A DNA stretch of 5,075 nt, taken from JBDKTK01 sp039680225 (GTDB lineage Bacteria; Desulfobacterota; Syntrophia; Syntrophales; UBA4778). The position numbers and the translations under genes are program-made. The first letter of the stretch is position 1; the number at the start of each line of letters is the position of its first letter. This document shows, piece after piece, positions 1 through 4,889 of this stretch. The stretch spans positions 1-5,075 of the forward strand of contig JBDKTK010000357.1 in NCBI GenBank assembly GCA_039680225.1, written 5' to 3'. The notes under the pieces are model-generated. The model was not told where the DNA came from, searched no databases, and saw nothing but the letters and a program-made list of their open reading frames with translations.

Positions 1-248
1 TGCATGACGCCGAATACACCGAGAGACAATACCAAAAATTCCGCACCTGGGGCCACAGTTCTTACGTGAGCGCCCTTGATCTGGCAGTCTCCGCCAAAGT
101 AAAGAGGTTCGGTTTGTTCCATTTCAACCAGGAACGGACCGACCGCGACGTCGACGAAATGGTCGAAGACTGCAGAAAGAGGATAGCGCCCTCAGGGTCC
201 CGGCTGGAGTGCTTCGGGATTAACTGCGGATTCTCAATACAACTTTAG
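1..248 (+). CDS. MBL-fold metallo-hydrolase, C-terminal fragment (5' end outside window)
   Basis: The open frame enters from the left edge with its first whole codon at base 3 and stops with TAG at 246-248, leaving 81 residues. It begins HDAEYT, followed by WGHSS at visible residues 16-20 and KRFGLFHFNQ at about 34-43. This order (HDAxYT, then GHS, then a strand ending in LFH) is the C-terminal half of a metallo-beta-lactamase-fold hydrolase of the RNase Z/PhnP-like group. From family knowledge the Asp of HDA and the His of LFH are metal ligands. The last segment (RLECFGINCGFSIQL) fits the closing strand that usually ends such proteins. An apparent GTG start at 66 is internal, because the frame and the conserved HDAEYT motif continue upstream of it. 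The substrate cannot be told from this fragment: these proteins cleave phosphodiester or related bonds, and some are fused to signalling domains. The next gene lies 98 bases downstream on the same strand without a convincing terminator, so co-transcription is possible. Confidence 0.8.
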   Translation, partial: HDAEYTERQYQKFRTWGHSSYVSALDLAVSAKVKRFGLFHFNQERTDRDVDEMVEDCRKRIAPSGSRLECFGINCGFSIQL

Positions 249-335
249 CGTTTTTAACTGATCCTGTTCAAAAACCGCCTGCGATGAAGTTTATAGCGCA
301 CCACGGCTGACAAGCTGTTTTTCTCAACCAGCTGA

Positions 336-341
336 GAGGTG
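336..341 (+). promoter_or_regulatory. Ribosome binding site for the TTG-started diadenylate cyclase gene
   Basis: GAGGTG lies five bases before a TTG at 347-349. It is the only good Shine-Dalgarno match near the start of this reading frame and supports TTG as the real initiation codon. A weak CTCA/TGAG stem (323-326 with 333-336) could partly cover it, but with only four pairs I would not call it regulatory. Confidence 0.6.
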
Positions 342-346
342 AAATT

Positions 347-1786
347 TTGTTTGGCTTTCACGAACTTTTTAATTCTTTCCGGGTCCTCGATGTCCTTGAT
401 ATATTATTGATCGGGGTAGCTTTTTACGGACTCCTCGTCTGGTTCCGCAAAACAAGGTCCCGGCTGGTCCTGGCGGGCATCGGCCTCCTCGGCATAGTCT
501 ACTTCATCTCCCGCTGGCTCCAGCTCTATATGACGGCGGTCCTCCTTCAATCCCTCTTCGCGGTCATTATTTTCGCCTTTATCGTCCTGTTCCAGGAGGA
601 GCTGCGCAGGTTCTTTGAGAGGCTTGCCTTGTGGGGCGGGTTCAGGAAAAAAGCGCCTGCATTTTCTTCAGAGCACGAGATCGAGGTCCTGGCCCAGACT
701 GCCGTCAACCTGACCCGCCGGAAGACCGGCGCGCTTATAGTCCTGCAGGGAGCAGACCCCCTGGACAGGCATATCCAGGGGGGGATCCGGTTGGAGGGGA
801 TCCTGCGCGAGGCTTTGCTGGAGAGCATCTTTGACCCCAACTCCAGCGGTCATGACGGGGCTGTTATCATCGACAGGGGTAAAGTTGTCCAGTTCGGGTG
901 CCACCTGCCGCTGTCTTCCAATTTCCGGGAATTCGGGAACCTGGGCCTGCGGCACACGGCCGCGCTGGGGCTTGCGGAAGCCAGCGATTCCCTTTGCATA
1001 GTCCTGTCCGAAGAGCGGGGCAGCATTTCAATAGCATATAACGGTGAATTGAAAGTGCTGGACAACGCCGCCCAGCTCAAGCTCACCCTGGACGACTTTT
1101 TCGCCCGGATGTCCCCGCGGGAAAAAAAACCGGCCCTTTCATGGTTCCGGGCGCATATTGCCGAAAAAGCAGTGGCAGTCCTGATGGCGCTCCTGGTCTG
1201 GATCGGCCTGGGCTACCAGAGGGAAACCGTACAGCGCGATTTTACGGCGCCCATTGAATACCGCAACATCGCGCCGGAATGGGTAATTGAAGAACCGAAG
1301 ATACTCGACGCAAAAATTATGCTGATGGGACCGGAACAGGCATTCCGGCTCTTTGACGCATCGACCTTGAAGATATCCCTTGACCTTGCCGGCCTGAAAC
1401 AGGGCGGCCAGGAAATTTCCCTGACCAAGGAAATGATCAGGACCCCCCGCAGCCTTTCCGTTGTGGGTCTCAAGCCTGACCGCATTTACATCACCGCATA
1501 CAAGCTCCAGGCCAAATCCTGCCCGGTTGAGATAAGGACGTCCGGATCGCTGCCCCCGGGGGTAACCATGCAGAGGATCGATGCATCGCCTTCTTCCGTG
1601 ATCGCCCTTGTGCCTCCCAAGCTGCTGAAAAACGGCCTGCGCATAACCACGAAGCCCATAGATCTCCGGCAAATCACGGCGTCAACAACGATCGCCTCGG
1701 AGATAGACTATCCTGCCGAGGTGCGCTTCCCCGCAGACAGGCCGCCTGCGGTCATCGTAAATATTAAAGTCCGCACCAAATCATAA
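347..1786 (+). CDS. cdaA: Membrane diadenylate cyclase CdaA fused to YbbR (CdaR-like) domains
   Basis: This 479-residue protein should condense two ATP into the second messenger c-di-AMP at the cytoplasmic membrane. Three N-terminal hydrophobic helices are visible (about 16-33, 40-55 and 64-82), followed by the linker FQEELRRFFERLALWG typical of CdaA. A DAC (DisA_N) domain spans about 108-240, with the catalytic DGA at 170-172 inside GHDGAVI, CHLPLS at 185-190, GLRHTAALG at 200-208 and SEERGSIS at 221-228. CdaA from Firmicutes has RHR where this protein has RHT (202-204). After a charged linker (255-265, crossing an eight-A tract in the DNA) comes a fourth membrane helix (about 271-289). One or two YbbR-like beta domains follow (about 297-380 and 390-477), presumably on the outer face of the membrane. 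YbbR/CdaR is known as a separate membrane partner that modulates CdaA, so this is a natural fusion of enzyme and regulator. TTG at 347 is chosen because of the GAGGTG site. Canonical CdaA is about 270 residues, so the extra length is the YbbR part. The glmM gene that usually follows cdaA-ybbR is absent. Confidence 0.9.
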   Translation: MFGFHELFNSFRVLDVLDILLIGVAFYGLLVWFRKTRSRLVLAGIGLLGIVYFISRWLQLYMTAVLLQSLFAVIIFAFIVLFQEELRRFFERLALWGGFRKKAPAFSSEHEIEVLAQTAVNLTRRKTGALIVLQGADPLDRHIQGGIRLEGILREALLESIFDPNSSGHDGAVIIDRGKVVQFGCHLPLSSNFREFGNLGLRHTAALGLAEASDSLCIVLSEERGSISIAYNGELKVLDNAAQLKLTLDDFFARMSPREKKPALSWFRAHIAEKAVAVLMALLVWIGLGYQRETVQRDFTAPIEYRNIAPEWVIEEPKILDAKIMLMGPEQAFRLFDASTLKISLDLAGLKQGGQEISLTKEMIRTPRSLSVVGLKPDRIYITAYKLQAKSCPVEIRTSGSLPPGVTMQRIDASPSSVIALVPPKLLKNGLRITTKPIDLRQITASTTIASEIDYPAEVRFPADRPPAVIVNIKVRTKS

Positions 1787-1788
1787 CG

Positions 1789-1829
1789 AAAAAGCCCTTT
1801 CTTGCCGCGTTAAACCCTTAAAGGCTTTT
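1789..1829 (+). terminator. Possible weak intrinsic terminator after the diadenylate cyclase gene
   Basis: Starting three bases after the TAA stop, 1790-1800 can pair with 1820-1829 (AAAAGCC-TTT against AAAGGCTTTT, with one bulged C) around a 19-base loop. The descending arm ends in TTTTC, so the U-tract is short and is itself part of the stem. The A/T-rich stem and long loop make this a weak candidate. If it works, it separates the cyclase from the downstream DUF362 gene. Confidence 0.35.
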
Positions 1830-1840
1830 CTGGAAAATCT

Positions 1841-1951
1841 TATCCCGGTTAAAGGCGAAGCGGATAGACAGGCCGGAACCATTGTGTTAGAAATTAATCA
1901 TCGTTGCAAAGCGATAATCCTGAGAAAGGACGGCAGGATTCCTGCCTGTCT
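1841..1951 (+). other. Possible structured leader RNA with competing stems before the DUF362 gene
   Basis: Several complementary segments lie in this gene-free stretch. AGACAGGC (1866-1873) is an eight-base perfect match to GCCTGTCT (1944-1951). Inside it, ATCGT (1900-1904) can pair with GCGAT (1911-1915, one G-T pair), and AATCCTG (1916-1922) with CAGGATT (1934-1940), which together would make a multi-stem junction. TATCC (1841-1845) can also pair with GGATA (1862-1866), sharing base 1866 with the long stem. A competing compact hairpin, GACGGCAGG (1929-1937) with CCTGCCTGTC (1941-1950), uses the same bases and excludes the junction. I compared the motifs from memory with cobalamin, TPP, SAM, c-di-GMP, c-di-AMP (ydaO), fluoride and Moco riboswitch cores and found no convincing match. 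It could be a cis-regulatory leader or chance complementarity. Confidence 0.3.
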
Positions 1952-1972
1952 CCCCTGCGCAACCAGCCACCG

Positions 1973-3121
1973 ATGAACAAGGTCCTGATTCGAAAAACCG
2001 GATACGATTACAACTCGTTGCGTCCGGCAGTATTTTCCATCATGGATGCACTCGGAGGGGACCAGATTGGAAAGTACTCGCAAGTCCTTATAAAGCCGAA
2101 TTTTCTGACTGCCGCGACCCCGGATGAAGCGGTCCTGACCCATCCGGCAGTCATCCGCGCCGCCGTTGAATATGTGCTGGAGAAGGGCGCGCGCGCCCTG
2201 GTTGCGGACAGCCCCGCCGTAGGTTCATTCAATAAGCTCCTTAGAGACAACGGCGTAACCGAAGCCCTTGCGGGCCTGGATGTCGAGTGCCGGCCCTTTA
2301 AAAATACAGTACTGCATGACATCGGCCATCCCTTCGGAAAAATCGAAATAGCCAAGGAAGTATTTGACGCAGACTTTATAATCAACCTCCCCAAGCTGAA
2401 GACCCATAATTCCATGCTGCTCACGTTGGGGGTGAAGAACACGTTCGGGTGCATTGTCGGACTGAGGAAACCGGAATGGCACCTGCGTACGGGAGTGGAG
2501 ACGGAGAGGTTCGCAGAGCTCCTGGTGCGCATCCATAAAGCGGTGAATCCCTTCATAACGGTCCTGGACGGGATACTGGCAATGGAGGGGGAAGGGCCGG
2601 GGAAAAGCGGAAAACCCCGGCAGCTCGGGATACTGATGGGGAGCAACAATGCTTTTGCGCTGGACCGGGTGGTCTGCACAATGCTGGGCGTCAGGCCGGA
2701 AGCCCTGTTTACCTGTAATGCGGCAAGCCGGCTCGGGTTCCTGGCGGAAGAGACTGCTGTTGACGCGGAGGGCCAGCTTCCCCGCGTGGAAGGTTTCGAA
2801 CTGCCGGAGATAATCCCTCTGGTCTTCGGGCCCCGCCCGTTCCACGGGCTGATCCGCAAGTACCTGGTGCGCAAGCCGGCCGTGGACATGAAGCGCTGCA
2901 TCATGTGCGGCCAGTGCCGGGAATACTGCCCCGCGCACGCCATCACGGAGTTGCAGAAAAATCTCCGGTTTGATGCCGCAAAATGCATCCGGTGCTATTG
3001 CTGCCTCGAAGTTTGTCCCCGGGGGGCGATCTTCTCCAAGGGGGCCCTTGCCGCCAGGGCGGTCGATATGTACCTGAAGAAAAGGCGCATGATCAGCCCG
3101 GAAACAAATCAAAAAAGCTGA
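1973..3121 (+). CDS. DUF362 protein with C-terminal 2x[4Fe-4S] ferredoxin domain
   Basis: The 382-residue product has a DUF362 core (about 1-295) and a bacterial-type ferredoxin tail (about 303-355). Core signatures are KPNF at 41-44, NLPKLKTH at 138-145, TLGVKNTFG at 151-159 and LDGILAMEGEGPG at 198-210. The tail has two clusters of cysteines, C309-C312-C315-C319-P and C338-C341-C344-C348-P, which should bind two [4Fe-4S] clusters; C343 is an extra cysteine. There is no signal peptide or membrane helix, so it is probably a cytoplasmic redox protein. DUF362 (COG2006) has no settled biochemical role; electron transfer linked to an unknown reaction is inference. I start it at ATG 1973 because MNKVLIRKTGYD matches the beginning of the family, while the in-frame TTG at 1904 adds 23 low-complexity residues inside the putative leader. 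Neither start has a clear Shine-Dalgarno sequence, which is odd beside the other genes here and fits translational control by the leader. A DUF1893 gene follows 32 bases later. Confidence 0.88.
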   Translation: MNKVLIRKTGYDYNSLRPAVFSIMDALGGDQIGKYSQVLIKPNFLTAATPDEAVLTHPAVIRAAVEYVLEKGARALVADSPAVGSFNKLLRDNGVTEALAGLDVECRPFKNTVLHDIGHPFGKIEIAKEVFDADFIINLPKLKTHNSMLLTLGVKNTFGCIVGLRKPEWHLRTGVETERFAELLVRIHKAVNPFITVLDGILAMEGEGPGKSGKPRQLGILMGSNNAFALDRVVCTMLGVRPEALFTCNAASRLGFLAEETAVDAEGQLPRVEGFELPEIIPLVFGPRPFHGLIRKYLVRKPAVDMKRCIMCGQCREYCPAHAITELQKNLRFDAAKCIRCYCCLEVCPRGAIFSKGALAARAVDMYLKKRRMISPETNQKS

Positions 3122-3141
3122 AGGACTGCGGGGAAGCAGCT

Positions 3142-3147
3142 GGTGGA
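3142..3147 (+). promoter_or_regulatory. Ribosome binding site for the DUF1893 gene
   Basis: GGTGGA lies six bases before TTG 3154. A nearby ATG at 3147 is in another frame that stops early, so this site decides for the TTG start. Confidence 0.5.
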
Positions 3148-3153
3148 TGAATT

Positions 3154-3573
3154 TTGAGTTTTTCCTTCAATCCCGACAAAACCGATTTTTCCAGGTATTC
3201 CCTGGCGCTTTTCAGCGAAGGCAACGTGGTCTTCGCCTCGACACATTCGGGATTGCAGCCCCTCATACTTTGCGTTTACTCCTGCAAAGACCTTTATACG
3301 GACTGCGTGCTTCACGATAAAGCCATAGGGTTTGCGGCTGCCCGCCTGCTGGCCTACTCCGGTATCGCATCTCTGGTCAGGACAAGGGTAATCTCCGCCC
3401 CCGCCAGACATCTCCTTTCCCGACAGGGCATGGAAATCCATGCCGAACAGGAAGTGGAGAATTTCCTCACCAGGGATGGGCTCCGCCTCAGCCCGATGGA
3501 GGAGAGGGCCTTGAAAGCAGCCGATAACGAAGCTTTTTACCGGGAAATGGAAAGGCTTTTCAGGCCGAAGTGA
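3154..3573 (+). CDS. DUF1893 (TM1506-like, deaminase-like fold) protein
   Basis: The 139-residue product matches the small DUF1893 family: an N-terminal beta pair (LALFSEGNVVFASTHSGLQPL, about 17-37), the hallmark HDKAIGFAAARLL at 54-66 (usually DKVVGKAAA), VISAPARHLLSRQGMEI at 79-95 and a late SPMEE at 113-117. The structural representative TM1506 from Thermotoga has a cytidine-deaminase-like fold but lacks the zinc motifs of real deaminases, and none (HAE or PCxxC) is seen here. In the relatives I remember, the late motif is CPME; here the Cys is Ser. The family function is unknown. The start is TTG at 3154, supported by the GGTGGA site. The gene begins 32 bases after the DUF362-ferredoxin gene on the same strand and is probably co-transcribed with it. 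It ends just before a strong palindrome that should terminate the transcript. The protein is soluble, with no signal peptide or membrane segment. Confidence 0.75.
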   Translation: MSFSFNPDKTDFSRYSLALFSEGNVVFASTHSGLQPLILCVYSCKDLYTDCVLHDKAIGFAAARLLAYSGIASLVRTRVISAPARHLLSRQGMEIHAEQEVENFLTRDGLRLSPMEERALKAADNEAFYREMERLFRPK

Positions 3574-3589
3574 TTTTATCAATGATCAT

Positions 3590-3665
3590 AAAAAAAGATC
3601 CTTCGCTTCGCTCAGGATGACAACAGGCTGTCATTCCGGGCGAAGCGAGTAAAGAAGTTTTTTTT
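3590..3665. terminator. Long imperfect palindrome, probable bidirectional terminator between convergent genes
   Basis: The arm at 3602-3622 pairs with 3629-3649 around a six-base loop (ACAGGC). The pairing is almost continuous over 21 positions, with one A-C mismatch and three G-T pairs. It is flanked by seven A's at 3590-3596 and eight T's at 3658-3665, so a transcript from either side ends in a hairpin followed by a U-run. It lies 16 bases after the DUF1893 stop and 40 bases beyond the stop of the minus-strand DUF362 gene, an ideal position to end both. Confidence 0.75.
3599..3652. repeat. GCGAAGCG-type palindromic element, probably dispersed
   Basis: The two arms have the pattern TCCTTCGCTTCGCTCAGGAT...ACA and TGTCATTCCGGGCGAAGCGAG. 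Very similar TGTCATTCnGAGCGAAGCGA palindromes are familiar to me as intergenic multi-copy elements in many bacterial genomes, including deltaproteobacteria. Only one copy lies in this window, so the multi-copy claim rests on recognition and not on this sequence. It overlaps the terminator call; both can be true. Confidence 0.5.
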
Positions 3666-3705
3666 CAAAGCTCTTCAGAATCATCGCAACAATTAAAACT
3701 ACATT

Positions 3706-4731
3706 TCAAGCCAGTTCGTATTTGCGCGTTCCCAGCCCGATTGACTCCGCATATTCCATCATGTGCCTGCCGTCAATGCCGGTGGTGTCCTTGAAAACAT
3801 CCCGCCCGTTGTGGCGCTTGAGGGCCAGGTCATAGGAGGCCTGCTCGCAGGCAACGGGATCGGCCGAAGCCACGATGCCCACGTCCCTGCCGATGATCCG
3901 CGAGTCCCCCATGCAGTCGCAATCGCTCGTGATCTTGTTTACAAAAGTTATGCAGGCTATTTTTTTTCCCCTGGCGGCGCCGCAGGCGTATTCGGCGCAC
4001 CGCTCGATGACCTCCCGGGCAGTCGCCCCCTGCCAGGGCACGGATACGACATCAGCTTCGCATGCAGCTATGCAGCGGGCGCAGCCGATGCATTTTGCGT
4101 GATCGATAAAAGCCGCATCCCCTTCCGTATTGATGGCGCCCGCCGGGCAGACCTCGACGCACTGGTCGCACAGTATGCAGCCTTCCCCGACCGACGGCTT
4201 GATTTTCGAGTGCATTTCCAGCTTGCCGGCCCGGGAGCCGCACCCCATGCCGAGGTTCTTGATCGCCCCGCCGAAGCTGAACAGCATGTGGCCCTTGAAG
4301 TGCGATACCACCGCAATGGCGTCCGCTTGAGCGATCCGGGCGGCGATCTTCACCTTCCGGAAAATCTTTTTATTGATCTCGATCTCTTTTTCATCCTCGC
4401 CCTTCTCGCCGTCGGCAATGACGATGGGGACCCCCGCCTTCTCAAAACCGTGTTCCCGCGCTATCCGCAGGTGGTCATGGGCGTTGAGCCGCATCCCCCT
4501 GTACAGGGTGTTGGCGTCGGTGACGAAGACGTCCGGGCTTTTCTGCCGCAGGAGATCAGCTATGGGCCTGATCTGGTCGGGCTGGACGAACCTGGTGTTC
4601 CCCTTCTCCCCGAAGTGGACCTTGATGGCAATCCTGCCGGCGCCTATCCCCGAGTCCGCCAGGGCCCTGGAAAACAGGTCGCGAATAGTTTCAGTGTCAA
4701 ATTTCTCCGAATAATAAACCCGAGCCGCCAT
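3706..4731 (-). CDS. DUF362 protein with internal 2x[4Fe-4S] ferredoxin insert
   Basis: The 341-residue product belongs to the DUF362 subgroup in which a ferredoxin module interrupts the core. Core motifs before the insert are KVHFGEKGN at 37-45, VTDANTLYRG at 70-79 and SHFKGHMLFSFGGAIKNLGMGCGSRAGK at 143-170. The insert has C185-C188-C191-C195-P and C214-C217-C220-C224, enough for two [4Fe-4S] clusters. The core resumes with ITFVNKITSDCDCMGD at 261-276 and VASADPVACEQASYDL at 287-302, where the CDC pair (271, 273) and DPVA are family-typical. No signal peptide or membrane helix is seen, so it is probably cytoplasmic. Proteins of this type are common in anaerobes and often just called Fe-S center proteins; the reaction is unknown. 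ATG at 4731 is supported by a G-rich Shine-Dalgarno (GGGGGGTGG, complement of 4736-4744). It is convergent with the DUF1893 gene and divergent from the partial gene at 4890. Confidence 0.9.
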   Translation of the reverse strand: MAARVYYSEKFDTETIRDLFSRALADSGIGAGRIAIKVHFGEKGNTRFVQPDQIRPIADLLRQKSPDVFVTDANTLYRGMRLNAHDHLRIAREHGFEKAGVPIVIADGEKGEDEKEIEINKKIFRKVKIAARIAQADAIAVVSHFKGHMLFSFGGAIKNLGMGCGSRAGKLEMHSKIKPSVGEGCILCDQCVEVCPAGAINTEGDAAFIDHAKCIGCARCIAACEADVVSVPWQGATAREVIERCAEYACGAARGKKIACITFVNKITSDCDCMGDSRIIGRDVGIVASADPVACEQASYDLALKRHNGRDVFKDTTGIDGRHMMEYAESIGLGTRKYELA

Positions 4732-4735
4732 GGAT

Positions 4736-4744
4736 CCACCCCCC
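4736..4744 (-). promoter_or_regulatory. Ribosome binding site for the minus-strand DUF362 gene
   Basis: Read on the minus strand this is GGGGGGTGG, ending four bases before the ATG at 4731. It supports that start over any other in the frame. Confidence 0.5.
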
Positions 4745-4877
4745 TGGAATTTTTTTTAAATTAACCCGAAACTGCGAGTTCGAAAAGCCAAAAATTTCAT
4801 CAGAAATAAATTGCAGATATTGCGTTGTTGATATAGAGATTGTCTCAATCAGGTCTTTGCCGAAATCTCTTTTTGTC

Positions 4878-4884
4878 GGAGGGG
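4878..4884 (+). promoter_or_regulatory. Ribosome binding site for the partial gene at the right edge
   Basis: GGAGGGG ends five bases before TTG 4890. An in-frame GTG at 4884 overlaps the end of the site and leaves only one base after GGAGG, too close for initiation, so TTG is preferred. Confidence 0.55.
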
Positions 4885-4889
4885 TGACA

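Noticed and set aside
267..297. Promoter-like TTCAAA and TATAGC before the diadenylate cyclase gene
   Set aside because: The match is weak with a spacer of 18-19 bases, not distinguishable from chance in AT-richer intergenic DNA.
1139..1672. 177-codon minus-strand open frame inside the diadenylate cyclase gene
   Set aside because: It is antisense to the YbbR part, with no motif and no ribosome binding site of note.
1888..1918. TTAGAA and GATAAT as a promoter for the first DUF362 gene
   Set aside because: The -10 is good, but the -35 is poor with a 19-base spacer, and it lies within the putative structured leader.
1904..1972. TTG at 1904 as the start of the DUF362 gene
   Set aside because: The extra 23 residues do not resemble the family, no Shine-Dalgarno precedes it, and the family start pattern begins at ATG 1973.
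1841..1972. A known riboswitch (cobalamin, TPP, SAM, c-di-GMP or c-di-AMP class)
   Set aside because: Fragments such as CTGAGA and GCAAAG occur, but the ordered conserved cores of these classes are missing; it is kept only as an unnamed possible leader.
2008..3112. Two long minus-strand open frames opposite the first DUF362 gene (2008-2988 and 2225-3112)
   Set aside because: They are shadows of the plus-strand gene, whose protein shows clear family motifs and ferredoxin cysteines; the antisense products show no recognisable domain.
3109..3582. 157-codon minus-strand open frame opposite the DUF1893 gene
   Set aside because: The plus strand encodes recognisable DUF1893 motifs, whereas this frame shows none.
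3763..4764. 333-codon plus-strand open frame opposite the second DUF362 gene
   Set aside because: It is low-complexity in Gly/Ala/Pro/Asp as expected for antisense of a GC-rich gene, has no domain, and lies fully over a well-supported minus-strand gene.
4811..4837. Promoter-like TTGCAG and TATAGA before the right-edge gene
   Set aside because: The spacer is only 15 bases and the match is imperfect, so it is plausible but not supported enough to annotate.
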